A stretch of DNA of 64,000 nt from contig NZ_CP102096.1 in the NCBI RefSeq assembly GCF_024582835.1, positions 2,542,001 through 2,606,000 of the forward strand, written 5' to 3'. Within the stretch, counting starts at the first letter, position 1; every line of letters starts with the position of its first letter. Source of the stretch: Vibrio japonicus (GTDB lineage Bacteria; Pseudomonadota; Gammaproteobacteria; Enterobacterales; Vibrionaceae). Under the pieces are notes generated by a model, which made no database searches, was not told the DNA's origin, and saw nothing but the letters and a program-made list of their open reading frames with translations. The position numbers were made by a program, and so were the translations under genes. This document shows, piece by piece, positions 46,358 through 58,102 of the stretch.

Positions 46358-46373
46358 TGCCAAACGATTGCGC
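46358..46373 (+). promoter_or_regulatory. PurR-like box upstream of purHD
   Basis: TGCCAAACGATTGCGC matches the PurR consensus ACGCAAACGTTTGCGT at 11 of 16 positions, with the AAACG core intact. It lies 190 bp before purH, just upstream of a plausible -10 TAGAAT (46397-46402). Confidence 0.6.
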
Positions 46374-46563
46374 GAGCTTTTTTGTAATAAATTAGTTAGA
46401 ATACGCTCCGTCAAGTTCAGAGGCGACCATTGACCAATAATGAGTCGTTCGAAAGGTCTTTACCAAAACTGGCCAATATCTTACATCTGACTGTAAGAAC
46501 AAGTTCATTTTTGGCAAATATCTTTATCTTAATCTAACTCTGTGACTTAGAGGAAATGGAAGC

Positions 46564-48156
46564 ATGAGTAACGCTCGCCCTATTCGCCGCGCCCTAATCA
46601 GCGTATCAGACAAAACAGGTATTGTTGAGTTTGCAAAAGCTCTAGCTGATCGCGGTGTCGATATCCTATCTACTGGTGGTACTGCTCGCCTACTGGCTGA
46701 GCAAGGCATTTCTGTAACGGAAGTATCTGACTACACGGGTTTCCCGGAAATGATGGATGGTCGCGTAAAAACGCTTCACCCTAAAGTTCACGGTGGTGTG
46801 CTTGGTCGTCGCGGTCAAGATGACGCTGTGATGGAAGAACACGGCATCAACCCAATCGATATGGTTGTGGTTAACCTATACCCATTCGCTGCGACGGTAG
46901 CGAAAGAAGGTTGTACGTTGGCCGATGCTGTTGAGAACATCGATATCGGTGGTCCTACTATGGTTCGCTCTGCAGCGAAAAACCACAAAGACGTGACTAT
47001 CGTTGTTAACGCACAAGATTATGATCGCGTAGTGGCAGAAATGGACGCGAACGATAAGTCTCTGACGCTAGAAACTCGCTTTGACCTTGCTATCGCGGCT
47101 TTTGAGCACACTGCGGCTTACGATGGCATGATTGCTAACTACTTCGGCACCATGGTTCCTAGCTACGGCGAGAACAAAGAAGGTGACGAAGAATCGAAGT
47201 TCCCTCGCACGTTCAACCAACAATTCATCAAGAAACAAGACATGCGCTACGGTGAGAACAGCCACCAAGACGCAGCTTTCTATGTGGAAGAAAACCCACA
47301 AGAAGCGTCGGTTTCAACAGCGAAGCAAATCCAAGGTAAAGCGCTTTCTTACAACAATATTGCAGATACAGACTCAGCACTTGAGTGTGTGAAAGAGTTT
47401 GTTGAGCCTGCATGTGTGATTGTTAAACACGCTAACCCATGTGGTGTGGCACTAGGTAAAGACATCCTAGAAGCATACAACCGCGCTTACCAGACAGACC
47501 CAACGTCAGCATTCGGCGGCATCATCGCATTCAACAAAGAGCTAGACGCAGAAACAGCGACTGCCATCGTTGAGCGTCAGTTTGTAGAAGTTATCATCGC
47601 ACCTAAAGTGTCACCAGAAGCGGTAGCGGTTGTAGCAGCGAAGAAAAACGTTCGCCTACTTGAGTGTGGTGAATGGTCAACCAAGACAACGGGCTTTGAC
47701 GTTAAACGCGTAAACGGCGGTCTATTAGTTCAAGACCGAGACCAAGGCATGGTGAGCCTAGACGACCTGAAAGTAGTGTCTAAACGCCAGCCAACTGACG
47801 AAGAACTAAAAGACGCGCTATTCTGCTGGAAAGTCGCCAAGTACGTGAAGTCTAACGCGATTGTTTACGCAAAAGGCGATATGACTATCGGTGTGGGTGC
47901 AGGCCAAATGAGCCGCGTTTACTCAGCGAAAATCGCTGGTATCAAAGCAGCAGACGAGAACCTTGAAGTTGCAGGTAGCGTAATGGCATCGGATGCATTT
48001 TTCCCATTCCGCGACGGTATTGATGCAGCTGCAGAAGCTGGCATCAAGTGTGTGATTCAACCTGGTGGCTCTATGCGTGATGACGAAGTTATCGCTGCAG
48101 CAGATGAGCATGGTATGGCGATGATCTTTACCGGTATGCGTCACTTCCGCCACTAA
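46564..48156 (+). CDS. purH: Bifunctional AICAR transformylase / IMP cyclohydrolase
   Basis: The 530-residue enzyme (E. coli PurH 529) catalyses the last two steps of IMP synthesis. The N-terminal IMP cyclohydrolase domain has [15 protein letters not shown] and STGGTARLL. The C-terminal transformylase domain has KHANPCGVA, with the catalytic Lys-His, and ends with the conserved [11 protein letters not shown]. An AGAGGAAATGG ribosome site precedes the ATG. purD follows after 156 bp that contain a repeat-like element. Confidence 0.97.
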   Translation: MSNARPIRRALISVSDKTGIVEFAKALADRGVDILSTGGTARLLAEQGISVTEVSDYTGFPEMMDGRVKTLHPKVHGGVLGRRGQDDAVMEEHGINPIDMVVVNLYPFAATVAKEGCTLADAVENIDIGGPTMVRSAAKNHKDVTIVVNAQDYDRVVAEMDANDKSLTLETRFDLAIAAFEHTAAYDGMIANYFGTMVPSYGENKEGDEESKFPRTFNQQFIKKQDMRYGENSHQDAAFYVEENPQEASVSTAKQIQGKALSYNNIADTDSALECVKEFVEPACVIVKHANPCGVALGKDILEAYNRAYQTDPTSAFGGIIAFNKELDAETATAIVERQFVEVIIAPKVSPEAVAVVAAKKNVRLLECGEWSTKTTGFDVKRVNGGLLVQDRDQGMVSLDDLKVVSKRQPTDEELKDALFCWKVAKYVKSNAIVYAKGDMTIGVGAGQMSRVYSAKIAGIKAADENLEVAGSVMASDAFFPFRDGIDAAAEAGIKCVIQPGGSMRDDEVIAAADEHGMAMIFTGMRHFRH

Positions 48157-48171
48157 TTTTACTCGTCGTAT

Positions 48172-48270
48172 TTGGTACTCTGGCGTCGTTAACAGCTTTC
48201 GCCCACCTCAGTCACATAGCGAGCTATGCTCCCGAGGATGGGCTCAATTGTTGCCTAGCCACAGTACCAA
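48172..48270. repeat. Hairpin-forming intergenic repeat-like element between purH and purD
   Basis: Outer arms TGGTACTCTGGC (48173-48184) and GCCACAGTACCA (48258-48269) pair with one mismatch, extended by T/A at each end. Inside, CGCCCA pairs with TGGGC, CCTC with GAGG, and CATAGC-GA-GCTATG forms the tip. The whole 99 bp can fold into one long interrupted stem. Similar segments recur in Vibrio genomes as I recall; copy number needs a search. Confidence 0.55.
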
Positions 48271-48312
48271 CTACCTAGAGTAAACAGTATCTATAAGATT
48301 AAGGATTTTATT

Positions 48313-49602
48313 ATGCGAGTTTTAATTATTGGTTCTGGTGGTCGTGAACACGCTCTTGGCTGGAAAGTGGCTCAAAACCCAAATGTTGAAACGGTATTCA
48401 TTGCGCCGGGTAACGCAGGTACGGCTCTAGAAGCCAAATTAGAAAACGTGAATATCGACGTTGAAGACATTAAAGGTCTGGTCGAATTCGCTCAAGAGAA
48501 AGCCATCGAGCTAACCATTGTAGGCCCTGAAGCGCCATTGGTTATCGGTGTGGTTGACGCATTCCGCGCCGCTGGCTTGCCTATCTTTGGTCCGACTGAA
48601 GCGGCAGCGCAGCTAGAAGGCTCTAAAGCGTTCACGAAAGATTTCCTGGCTCGCCACAACATCCCAACTGCAGCTTACGCAAACTTCACTGAAATCGAGC
48701 CTGCGCTGGCTTACGTTCGTGAGCAAGGCGCTCCTATCGTCGTTAAAGCGGACGGCCTAGCAGCAGGTAAAGGTGTAATCGTTGCGATGACACTTGAAGA
48801 AGCAGAAAACGCGATTAAAGACATGCTAGCAGGCAACGCATTTGGTGATGCGGGTAGCCGAGTAGTCATCGAAGAATTCCTAGATGGCGAAGAAGCAAGC
48901 TTCATCGTGATGGTGGATGGCAAGAACGTTCTACCAATGGCGACCAGCCAAGACCATAAACGTGTCGGCGACAAAGATACTGGCCCTAACACTGGTGGTA
49001 TGGGTGCTTACTCTCCTGCGCCTGTGGTGACACCTGAAATTCACGATCGCATCATGCAGGAAGTGATTTACCCAACCGTAGAAGGTATGGCGTCAGAGGG
49101 TAACCCTTACACTGGATTCCTATACGCTGGCTTGATGATCGATAAAGACGGCACACCAAAAGTGATTGAGTACAACTGCCGCTTCGGTGATCCAGAAACG
49201 CAACCAATCATGATGCGCATGGAGTCCGACCTAGTAGAACTGTGCTTGGCAGCAATCGATGAGAAGCTAGACCAAGTGGAGTCGAAATGGGCACCTCAAG
49301 CGTCAATTGGTATCGTATTAGCAGCGGGTGGCTACCCTGCTGCATACAACAAAGGCGACGTGATTTCAGGCCTTCCTCAGCAAGAAGTGGCAGGCGAGAA
49401 GGTCTTCCACGCAGGTACTGACAACAAAGATGGCGATATCGTAACAAACGGCGGCCGTGTGCTTTGCGCAACTGCACTGGGAAATACTGTTCTAGAAGCT
49501 CAGCAACGTGCTTACGAGCTTGCCAAACAGATTAGTTGGAATGGTATGTTCCACCGCAACGACATCGGTTACCGAGCGATTGAGCGCGAGCAAGATAAAT
49601 AA
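48313..49602 (+). CDS. purD: Phosphoribosylamine-glycine ligase (GARS)
   Basis: The 429-residue ATP-grasp enzyme joins phosphoribosylamine and glycine in the second purine step (E. coli PurD 429). [47 protein letters not shown] and [12 protein letters not shown] are all family signatures. It is likely co-transcribed with purH across the intergenic element, with a terminator after it. Confidence 0.97.
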   Translation: MRVLIIGSGGREHALGWKVAQNPNVETVFIAPGNAGTALEAKLENVNIDVEDIKGLVEFAQEKAIELTIVGPEAPLVIGVVDAFRAAGLPIFGPTEAAAQLEGSKAFTKDFLARHNIPTAAYANFTEIEPALAYVREQGAPIVVKADGLAAGKGVIVAMTLEEAENAIKDMLAGNAFGDAGSRVVIEEFLDGEEASFIVMVDGKNVLPMATSQDHKRVGDKDTGPNTGGMGAYSPAPVVTPEIHDRIMQEVIYPTVEGMASEGNPYTGFLYAGLMIDKDGTPKVIEYNCRFGDPETQPIMMRMESDLVELCLAAIDEKLDQVESKWAPQASIGIVLAAGGYPAAYNKGDVISGLPQQEVAGEKVFHAGTDNKDGDIVTNGGRVLCATALGNTVLEAQQRAYELAKQISWNGMFHRNDIGYRAIEREQDK

Positions 49603-49632
49603 TCGTCTAGAATCGCTAGCGAACATTCATAA

Positions 49633-49664
49633 AAAAGCCCCCTTCTGAAAAAGGGGGCTTTTTA
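49633..49664. terminator. Bidirectional terminator of purHD
   Basis: AAGCCCCCTT-CTGAAA-AAGGGGGCTT is a perfect 10-bp stem with A- and T-runs on either side, so it can also end the opposing DUF3135 transcript. Confidence 0.92.
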
Positions 49665-49717
49665 GTCTTTCGGTGACATGATCTTCATGGGAACTGAATC
49701 TAATTGAGCGATGCTAC

Positions 49718-50044
49718 TCAACGCCAATCATTAAACTGAACGATATCTGCATTACTTTCAGGCTCGACCTCTCCAGTCAGAGCATCCTGAAATTTCCTCA
49801 CTTGAGCGACGAGCTCTTTCATAAGCTGAACATTGACGTGATTTGGGTTTTTGCAGTGGCTAATTACTAAATCGATATGGCTTTGCTGAGCCCAGAGCCT
49901 ACTTTGCATACTTTCTGAGGCTGACATAATGCACTCTTTGCACATGTCTCTCTTAAGCCTATCAAACGCATCCGGGTTTTCTTCAGCAAGCTTCACAAGT
50001 TCATCAAATGACGGGAGTGTGTGTTTGGATGGATTCGCCTGCAT
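49718..50044 (-). CDS. DUF3135 domain-containing protein
   Basis: The protein has 108 residues from the ATG at 50044, chosen for its GAGG ribosome site at 6-nt spacing over an upstream TTG. It has the DUF3135 motif LPSFDELVKLAEENPDAFDRL and is mainly helical and charged. It has three Cys, including CKEC, a possible metal or redox pair. Function is unknown. It is common in vibrios beside purD, converging with it. Confidence 0.75.
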   Translation of the reverse strand: MQANPSKHTLPSFDELVKLAEENPDAFDRLKRDMCKECIMSASESMQSRLWAQQSHIDLVISHCKNPNHVNVQLMKELVAQVRKFQDALTGEVEPESNADIVQFNDWR

Positions 50045-50421
50045 CTCGCACCTCAATTAATGACTGACATATCATTACTTAAAGGTAGTTGTCAGAGTGG
50101 GTCGAGTGAATTGGAACAGGCTAAGTCTCAAAAAAAAGACAGGGAGGTATTTGTCGATGATAAATGTATAACACCTAAAAATACCTACAAAGCGCCATAT
50201 ACCTAGAGTACAGCCGACATTGCGGTAACAGGCCCCACCGTTTTTCTTCGTATTTACATTCCGAAGCTCTATGAAGATCTATATTTAGGAACTGCTGTTT
50301 AGTGTTTCGTAGAGTTACTGGTACATTTTTGTTTTTTTGAATAGAAATTGTATTGCTATATTCTAAACTCTAGGGTGATACGTATGCTATGTATGATTTT
50401 GTCAATATGCAAGGATCACTC
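50045..50421. other. AT-rich gap between the DUF3135 gene and the YjbE-like gene
   Basis: 377 bp containing the promoters of both divergent genes. It has no convincing ORF, repeat or operator. A 61-codon frame at 50021-50206 overlaps the DUF3135 start and lacks a ribosome site. Confidence 0.4.
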
Positions 50422-50715
50422 ATGAAACATATTACTCTAGCTGTATTGCTTACACTAGGCGGCGCACCAACAAGTGTAATTTCCGCAGATAAGGCCACAC
50501 CAGATGTCGAAGTGAATGATTTAAATACAGCGGTGACTGCTACAAAAAACTTGGCAGAAAGAGGGGGGACTGCAGCTGGTACGACAGAGGCTGCATCTTC
50601 AGCTTCCGGAACAGCCACGACAACTGCAGTAGCTGTAGGTGCTGCTGTTGCAGTTACCGCTGCAGTTGTACTTGGCTCTAGTGGTGGCAGTTCAGGAGTG
50701 GACGGGACAAACTAA
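50422..50715 (+). CDS. Small exported Gly/Ala/Thr-rich protein, YjbE-like
   Basis: The protein has 97 residues from the ATG at 50422 (AAGGA ribosome site), with a signal peptide MKHITLAVLLTLGGAPTSVISA. The mature part is low in complexity: TAAGTTEAASSASGTATTTA, a hydrophobic VAVGAAVAVTAAVVLGS span that may be a membrane helix, and a GGSSG tail. It resembles E. coli YjbE, the small first gene of the yjbEFGH exopolysaccharide operon, but no yjbFGH genes follow. The link to polysaccharide is inferred. Confidence 0.6.
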   Translation: MKHITLAVLLTLGGAPTSVISADKATPDVEVNDLNTAVTATKNLAERGGTAAGTTEAASSASGTATTTAVAVGAAVAVTAAVVLGSSGGSSGVDGTN

Positions 50716-50877
50716 CTTGCTTCGTATACAGCCCACCCTGTCACCTCAAAATCCCAAAGGCCAAGCAAGGCTGACTAAAAGCTAAAGCCGATAAGCACGC
50801 GAGGATAAGAGAGTTATTCTTGCGTGCTTACCATTACCCTGCTGCGTAATTGAATGCTCAGAGCTGATTTCCAGCGC

Positions 50878-51573
50878 TTAGCTCTCAACCATACTAGGCC
50901 GTTCTATACAGTCGTGATCATCATCAGCCAGCATGAGTAGCGCTTGCACGACCACTTTGTCGCTCTGGTTTGAGCCTAACAGCGCAACATAGCTGTCTAC
51001 AGAAGATAATCGATTAACCACAAAGCTCGGTAGGGTCTGGTTAAATTCGAGTACCTCATACGAATCATTTGCGCATGTTTCAAATTCACTTCCGTCCCAG
51101 TAGCCTTGAATCAAATACGCCCCTTCTTTGCTTTGCGCCTTGGTGACTTTAGGGATATTCGCCGCTTCCTGCTTTAACCAACTAAGCTTATCGTTTTTAA
51201 GTGGTAGAACTTTTCCGTTGATCTTGTATTGCTGGTAGATCGCTTCGCCATCTTTGTTGAAACGTACGTGAATAGTATAAGGGACACGCTCTTGGTTCTC
51301 TTGGATTTGCTCTCCCTGACGTACCAGCTCCCTAAGTTCTCCACCAGCCCAACGGTAATCCGTTTTAAACCAGCCGTAATCGCCAGCATAGACATAATCG
51401 GCTGCGGTGTAAGGTGAGATGAGTTTCTCGGTATACCAGTATAAGCTTGTGGTATCCCCCATGACGCGCCCACCTGTGTACTCACGAAACTGATCTAAAT
51501 CGGCTTGAGATACGCCTGAAGAACACCCCGCTAAAATGGAGAGCGCTAGTGAAGATAACAATAACGTTTTCAT
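50878..51573 (-). CDS. DUF1481 lipoprotein (YjaH-like)
   Basis: The protein has 231 residues from the ATG at 51573. A lipoprotein signal MKTLLLSSLALSILAGCSS has the lipobox LAGC, so it should be anchored in the outer or inner membrane. It belongs to DUF1481 (E. coli YjaH/ZraX neighbourhood), of unknown function. It follows hupA on the same strand by 80 bp, the conserved order hupA-yjaH. Start could also be the ATG at 51576. Confidence 0.82.
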   Translation of the reverse strand: MKTLLLSSLALSILAGCSSGVSQADLDQFREYTGGRVMGDTTSLYWYTEKLISPYTAADYVYAGDYGWFKTDYRWAGGELRELVRQGEQIQENQERVPYTIHVRFNKDGEAIYQQYKINGKVLPLKNDKLSWLKQEAANIPKVTKAQSKEGAYLIQGYWDGSEFETCANDSYEVLEFNQTLPSFVVNRLSSVDSYVALLGSNQSDKVVVQALLMLADDDHDCIERPSMVES

Positions 51574-51655
51574 CATAAAAAAATACGCCAAGATAAGGAC
51601 TACCTTGACGTATAGTAAACTATTCCAGAGAAAAACGCTGGATCGGTTTTTTAAA

Positions 51656-51928
51656 TTATTTTACTGCGTCTTTCAGCGCTTTGCCCGCTACGAATGCAGG
51701 AACGTTTGCAGCAGCGATTTGGATCTCATCACCAGTCTTAGGGTTGCGGCCAGTACGAGCTGCACGGTGGTTAACTTTAAATGTACCAAAACCAATTAGT
51801 TGAACTTGGTCACCCTCTTTTAGTGCATCAGTAACACCTTCAAGAGTAGCTTCAAGAGCAGCTTTAGCTTGTGCTTTAGATAGGTCTGCTTTTTCTGCGA
51901 TAAAGTCGATTAATTGGGTCTTGTTCAT
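51656..51928 (-). CDS. hupA: DNA-binding protein HU-alpha
   Basis: The 90-residue protein (exact family length) starts [20 protein letters not shown]. The DNA-contacting beta arm has RNPKTGDEI with the intercalating proline. It binds and bends DNA without sequence specificity, as homodimer or with HupB. An AGAAGGGAAACC ribosome site precedes the ATG. Confidence 0.97.
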   Translation of the reverse strand: MNKTQLIDFIAEKADLSKAQAKAALEATLEGVTDALKEGDQVQLIGFGTFKVNHRAARTGRNPKTGDEIQIAAANVPAFVAGKALKDAVK

Positions 51929-52164
51929 TAGGTTTCCCTTCTTATATGTTATCGAATTCAGCTCACTCTAAAGCATAAATGCCCCATCTGGCAAAGGTTT
52001 GTAAGCGATCTTTGACTTTCATGGCGTTGTTTTAGCCATATTCTGGGTATTGACTCACAATTTGTTACTAACCTAAGACATCCTCGCCCTTGTTTTTCGC
52101 CTACATTTACCTTATTTATGAATCTGCGATAGCCTGTGAAGCCTGAATTAACGGGACTTAAGCG
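51929..52164. other. Upstream region of hupA
   Basis: About 235 bp holding the divergent promoters of hupA and the CNNM gene. CTCGCCCTTG and other GC patches occur, but no operator could be assigned. Confidence 0.35.
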
Positions 52165-52323
52165 ATGAAAAAACACTCACACCAATATTGCTCAGGCATG
52201 ACTTACCTGCCATCAAATCGTCAGCAAACTCATGCAAAATTCGGTTGTGATACCAATGTCTTTGTTCTTAGGTATGCGTTATCCATGGCACTCATTGAAC
52301 ACGATACATTGGCGGTGATGTAA
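52165..52323 (+). CDS. Possible 52-residue small ORF just upstream of the CNNM gene
   Basis: An uninterrupted frame runs from the ATG at 52165 to TAA at 52323, starting MKKHSHQYCSGMTYLPSNR and ending ALIEHDTLAVM. A weak GGGAC ribosome-like site lies 9 nt upstream. It ends 16 bp before the next gene. No signal peptide or domain was recognised. It may be a leader peptide, a small protein or chance; its His- and Cys-containing N-terminus is the only suggestive feature. Confidence 0.3.
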   Translation: MKKHSHQYCSGMTYLPSNRQQTHAKFGCDTNVFVLRYALSMALIEHDTLAVM

Positions 52324-52339
52324 CCTATATAGGAGCTCT

Positions 52340-53419
52340 ATGTTTCTGCTAATCACGTACGTCAGCATTGCGATCGGCGTATCTTTCATTTGTTCTGTTT
52401 TAGAAGCGGTATTACTCAGTATCACACCGAGCTATTTAGCGCAGCTACGACAACAACAACACCCATCGTCCGAAAAACTCACCAAGCTAAAGTCTGATAT
52501 TGACCGCCCTTTGGCATCGATTTTAACGCTGAACACCATTGCACACACCATAGGCGCAGCCAGCGCTGGTGCACAGGCTTCTGTTGTGTTTGGTAGCGAG
52601 TGGCTTGGCGTCTTCTCAGCGCTTCTCACCTTAGGTGTGTTGATTCTTTCCGAAATTGTTCCTAAAACGATTGGTGCAACATACTGGCGACAGCTCGCCC
52701 CAACAGCTGCAATCATCTTGCGCTGGATGGTTTGGGCATTAACACCATTCGTTTGGTTTTCAGAGCAAATCACCAAACGCCTGTCGCGTGCGCATGTTGC
52801 GCCGAAAATGCGTGATGAGCTGTCTGCCATGGCGATTCTGGCGAAAGAGAGCGGAGAGTTTGCCGAAGGTGAATCAAAGATGCTGGATAACCTACTTGGT
52901 ATTCAGGATGTGCCCGTCACACAGGTCATGACGCCTCGCCCGGTTGTTTTTCGCGTGAATGCCAAGATGAGTATCACCGAGTTTCTTACTGAAAACCAAG
53001 ATACGCCGTTCTCGCGTCCGTTGGTGTATAGCCAATCGAAGGATAATATCGTCGGTTTTGTTCACCGCTTGGAGCTCTTTAAGCACCAACATGCTGGCCG
53101 CGGCGATAAGCAGCTGGGAGAGGTTATGAGACCCGTACACGTATTGCTCAATACGATCTCGCTACCTCAAGCATTCGAACAAATGATGGCTAAGCGACTT
53201 CAGCTTGCTGTGGTGGGTGACGAGTATGGCACTGTCCAGGGCATTCTAACCTTAGAAGACATTTTCGAGCATCTCGTTGGTGAAGAAATTGTCGATGAAG
53301 CTGACCACACAACCGACATGCAGCAGCTGGCATTTGAGCGCTGGGAAAAATGGAAACATACCCATGGCGTGATTGAAAATCGTGACGAGGATGAGACCAT
53401 TAGTTCGTCAATGAAATAG
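52340..53419 (+). CDS. CNNM-domain (DUF21) membrane protein with CBS pair
   Basis: The 359-residue protein has an N-terminal DUF21/CNNM membrane domain with about four helices (residues 1-150), then a CBS pair (about 195-330) with DVPVTQVMTPRPVVFRV and GDEYGTVQGILTLEDIFEHLVGEEIVDE. The family includes magnesium/cobalt efflux and 'hemolysin-like' proteins. It lacks the C-terminal CorC_HlyC domain of longer members. An AGGAG ribosome site precedes the ATG. Confidence 0.88.
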   Translation: MFLLITYVSIAIGVSFICSVLEAVLLSITPSYLAQLRQQQHPSSEKLTKLKSDIDRPLASILTLNTIAHTIGAASAGAQASVVFGSEWLGVFSALLTLGVLILSEIVPKTIGATYWRQLAPTAAIILRWMVWALTPFVWFSEQITKRLSRAHVAPKMRDELSAMAILAKESGEFAEGESKMLDNLLGIQDVPVTQVMTPRPVVFRVNAKMSITEFLTENQDTPFSRPLVYSQSKDNIVGFVHRLELFKHQHAGRGDKQLGEVMRPVHVLLNTISLPQAFEQMMAKRLQLAVVGDEYGTVQGILTLEDIFEHLVGEEIVDEADHTTDMQQLAFERWEKWKHTHGVIENRDEDETISSSMK

Positions 53420-53425
53420 ATACAA

Positions 53426-53458
53426 TTAAGGCTGACCAACCGGTCAGCCTTAATTTTT
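53426..53458. terminator. Bidirectional terminator between the CNNM gene and yjaG
   Basis: TTAAGGCTGACC-AACC-GGTCAGCCTTAA is a perfect 12-bp stem followed by TTTTT. Confidence 0.92.
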
Positions 53459-53491
53459 CATATGATTTCGAAAAAAGATTCCAGCCAACGA

Positions 53492-54082
53492 CTACTTGAC
53501 GCTCACGCCAATATTACTGACACCTTCTTCTCTCAACTCTTCGCGTAAATCTTTAATCAGATCAATATCACGCTCTTCTGCGTCTTTTAACGGACGGAAG
53601 ATTGCCCACTGAACATCCCATTCCGCACAGACAGCTTCATTGTCTTTTTGGTTGTGGTTTGTTATCTCTTCACCACTTTGCGCTTCTTCGAGTTGAGCAA
53701 CGGTAACAACCGATTGTTGACTCACTTTTTGCATGCTTTCAAACAGGTCATCACGATCTAACAGCCCATGAAGCAAAGTCGATAGGCCAACACACGCATC
53801 AATCGCCGGATACACTCCATAAAACTCGAAGTCTTCTGAGCTTGGAATGATCTCTTCTAACTTTTCAAGCTGACGTTCAAAATTCACTTTGGCATTTTTA
53901 ACCGTCAGCAATTCCCAGACGCTATCTAGGATATCTTTATAAATTCGTGCTTCGGCAAACTCGGTGCTTTCACAAAACATGGCGTAGTTTGGATACATGC
54001 GTTCACACAAACACGCCATAAAGGTAATTTGTTTCCAGGGTTCTAACTTCTCAAGACGAAGCTGAAGAGGATTCTGTAGCAT
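53492..54082 (-). CDS. yjaG: DUF416 family protein YjaG
   Basis: The 196-residue cytosolic protein belongs to DUF416/YjaG. MLQNPLQLRLEKLEPWKQITF and the helical FMACLCERMYPNYAMF region are typical. Function is unknown. The location near hupA mirrors E. coli (yjaG-hupA-yjaH), although here the CNNM gene is inserted between yjaG and hupA on the other strand. Confidence 0.88.
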   Translation of the reverse strand: MLQNPLQLRLEKLEPWKQITFMACLCERMYPNYAMFCESTEFAEARIYKDILDSVWELLTVKNAKVNFERQLEKLEEIIPSSEDFEFYGVYPAIDACVGLSTLLHGLLDRDDLFESMQKVSQQSVVTVAQLEEAQSGEEITNHNQKDNEAVCAEWDVQWAIFRPLKDAEERDIDLIKDLREELREEGVSNIGVSVK

Positions 54083-54272
54083 AGCGACTCATCGGTTGCA
54101 GAAATAAACAGCGAGAGTTTACTTGATAACCAGCTGGGAAAAAAGTAATGGTTCTTAACTATTTCCTACACAATAATTAATATCATCGCAGTGAGAGCAC
54201 TCTAATCAAGAGAACACAGCGTCAAGCTCTTCAAGTCCGTACCCAGGCCAAACAACGACAAGGATCAGCCCC

Positions 54273-54848
54273 ATGCTTAAAGAAACTCTTCAACAAATCA
54301 GAGCATGCTCACTCTGCGAGCCCAACTTGCCGCTTGGAGCTAACCCTGTGATTCAGGCAAGTGAATCATCTAAACTACTGATCATTGGTCAAGCACCAGG
54401 GCTCAAAGTGCACAACACATCTATTCCTTGGAACGATCCAAGTGGCGAGAGGCTACGAGAGTGGCTTCAATTAGACAAAGCACAGTTTTACGATCCAGAT
54501 GAGATAGCCATTATGCCAATGGGCCTATGCTACCCAGGAAAAGGAAAAAGCGGAGATCTACCGCCCAGAAAAGAGTGCGCACCACAGTGGCATTCAACCG
54601 TAATATCTCAGCTACCCAACGTGGGGATGACACTTTTGATTGGCCAATATGCGCAAAATTACTACCTCAAAGACAAACCGAAGACGCTTACAGAAACCGT
54701 GAAACAGTGGCAACGCTGGGCACCAACGTATTTACCGTTACCTCACCCTTCACCACGTAATACGTTGTGGTTAAAGAAGAACCCATGGTTTGAGTTAGAG
54801 GTAGTGCCTTATATCCGTGAATACGTCCACCAGCACTTAAAAAGCTGA
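54273..54848 (+). CDS. Uracil-DNA glycosylase-family protein
   Basis: The 191-residue protein of the UDG superfamily has LLIIGQAPGLKVHNT (motif 1, GQAPG), the Cys pair CSLCEP near the N-terminus and the HPSPRN segment with the catalytic His. It lacks a full set of four iron-sulfur cysteines. E. coli-type Ung is not this protein. The activity (DNA glycosylase or other) is inferred. It is monocistronic. Confidence 0.82.
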   Translation: MLKETLQQIRACSLCEPNLPLGANPVIQASESSKLLIIGQAPGLKVHNTSIPWNDPSGERLREWLQLDKAQFYDPDEIAIMPMGLCYPGKGKSGDLPPRKECAPQWHSTVISQLPNVGMTLLIGQYAQNYYLKDKPKTLTETVKQWQRWAPTYLPLPHPSPRNTLWLKKNPWFELEVVPYIREYVHQHLKS

Positions 54849-54932
54849 TCTAGGCCTAACCTTAGCTAACATCAATGTAGCTAAAATCAGTGCTTAAATC
54901 AGCTTTATACTGAGCTTTGAGGTTAAACTGGC

Positions 54933-56099
54933 TTAGTCTGAGCCGAACAAGTCACGGGTGTAAACTTTATCTGCTACGTCTGCCAACTCCTGTGCCATGC
55001 GATTCGAAACAATAACATCGGAGTTAGCTTTGAATGTTCCAAGATCACGGACGACTTCAGAATGAAAGAATTGCGCGTCTTCTAGTACTGGCTCGTAAAC
55101 AATCACCGTCACACCTTTCGCTTTAAGTCTCTTCATGATCCCCTGAATCGAAGAGGCACGGAAATTATCTGACCCAGATTTCATGATTAGGCGGTAAATA
55201 CCAACGACCTTTGCTCCTCGCTTTAAAATGGAGTCAGCAACAAAGTCTTTGCGAGTACGGTTTGCCTCAACAATCGCGCCAATGATGTTATTTGGTACGG
55301 CTTGGTAGTTGGCCAATAGCTGTTTGGTGTCTTTGGGCAGACAGTAACCGCCATAGCCAAAAGATGGGTTGTTGTAGTGGTTTCCGATGCGAGGGTCTAA
55401 ACCAACACCTTCAATGATCTGGCGGGCATCTAAACCGTGTGCTTCTGCGTATGAATCCAGTTCGTTGAAGTAAGCGACACGCATCGCAAGATAGGTATTC
55501 GAGAACAGTTTAACCGCTTCTGCTTCCGTTGAATTGGTCAGAAGAACATTAATGTCTTGCTTAACTGCACCTTCGACCAATAAATCTGCAAATTCTTGCG
55601 CGCGTTCGCTTTGCTCACCAACGATGATTCGTGATGGATGAAGGTTGTCATACAACGCTTTTCCTTCGCGCAAAAATTCAGGGGAGAAAATGATGTTGTC
55701 GCAATTTAATTCTCGTTTGATGCGTTCGGTATAGCCCACCGGAACTGTAGATTTGATGACCATCACTGCTTCAGGGTTGAACGACATCACGTCTTTAATC
55801 ACGGACTCTACCGATGACGTATCAAAGTAATTAGTTACTGGATCGTAATCTGTTGGCGTTGCGATAACCACAAAGCGAGCATCTTGATAGGCATGTTGCT
55901 TATCCGTCGTCGCCACAAAATCAATCGGCTCATTTGCTAAGAAGTTTTCTATCTCAGCATCAATAATAGGAGAAACTTTTTGGTTTAATAGCTCAACTTT
56001 CTTCTCTACAACATCCAGCGCTACCACTGTGTGGTTTTGAGCCAATAGCACCGCGTTGGATAAACCAACATAACCCGTACCTGCAACTGCAATCTTCAC
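54933..56099 (-). CDS. ugd: UDP-glucose 6-dehydrogenase-type nucleotide-sugar dehydrogenase
   Basis: The protein has 388 residues from the GTG at 56099, which has a GAGG ribosome site 8 nt upstream and begins with [17 protein letters not shown], the NAD-binding fold. The catalytic Cys is in [14 protein letters not shown], and EFLREGKAL is a substrate loop. It matches Ugd/KfiD proteins that oxidise UDP-glucose to UDP-glucuronate for capsule, O-antigen or LPS. An upstream ATG at 56111 is possible. It lies alone next to groEL. Confidence 0.9.
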   Translation of the reverse strand: MKIAVAGTGYVGLSNAVLLAQNHTVVALDVVEKKVELLNQKVSPIIDAEIENFLANEPIDFVATTDKQHAYQDARFVVIATPTDYDPVTNYFDTSSVESVIKDVMSFNPEAVMVIKSTVPVGYTERIKRELNCDNIIFSPEFLREGKALYDNLHPSRIIVGEQSERAQEFADLLVEGAVKQDINVLLTNSTEAEAVKLFSNTYLAMRVAYFNELDSYAEAHGLDARQIIEGVGLDPRIGNHYNNPSFGYGGYCLPKDTKQLLANYQAVPNNIIGAIVEANRTRKDFVADSILKRGAKVVGIYRLIMKSGSDNFRASSIQGIMKRLKAKGVTVIVYEPVLEDAQFFHSEVVRDLGTFKANSDVIVSNRMAQELADVADKVYTRDLFGSD

Positions 56100-56320
56100 T
56101 GCTAACCTCATTACCTACGCTTACTCGTAAGAAAAAATGGGTATATTCAAGAACTATCGTAACCTAACGGTTCCCACGATCCCTGACTGATAATCACAAT
56201 GTTTGACTTGGACAATCATTCACCTGTCAATCAATAAAGCATTAGCTCATATTTTTATTACATCAAAAAGTCTCAGGGTTATTTGTGTAAAACATCACAC
56301 CTTCCCTGCCTAGCAAGTAC

Positions 56321-56353
56321 AAAAAAAGCGGAGACCGAAGTCTCCGCTTTTAA
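56321..56353 (-). terminator. Terminator of groESL
   Basis: AAAGCGGAGAC-CGAA-GTCTCCGCTTT is a perfect 11-bp stem with an A-run on the plus strand that becomes a U-run on the minus strand. Confidence 0.92.
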
Positions 56354-56377
56354 AGCTTTAAGAGTGTTGAGGGGTGA

Positions 56378-58048
<1,671 letters not shown>

Positions 58049-58102
58049 TTAAGTTTGATTTCGTTATTTGAATCTGAGCAAAAAATTACTCAATGATTGC
58101 TA

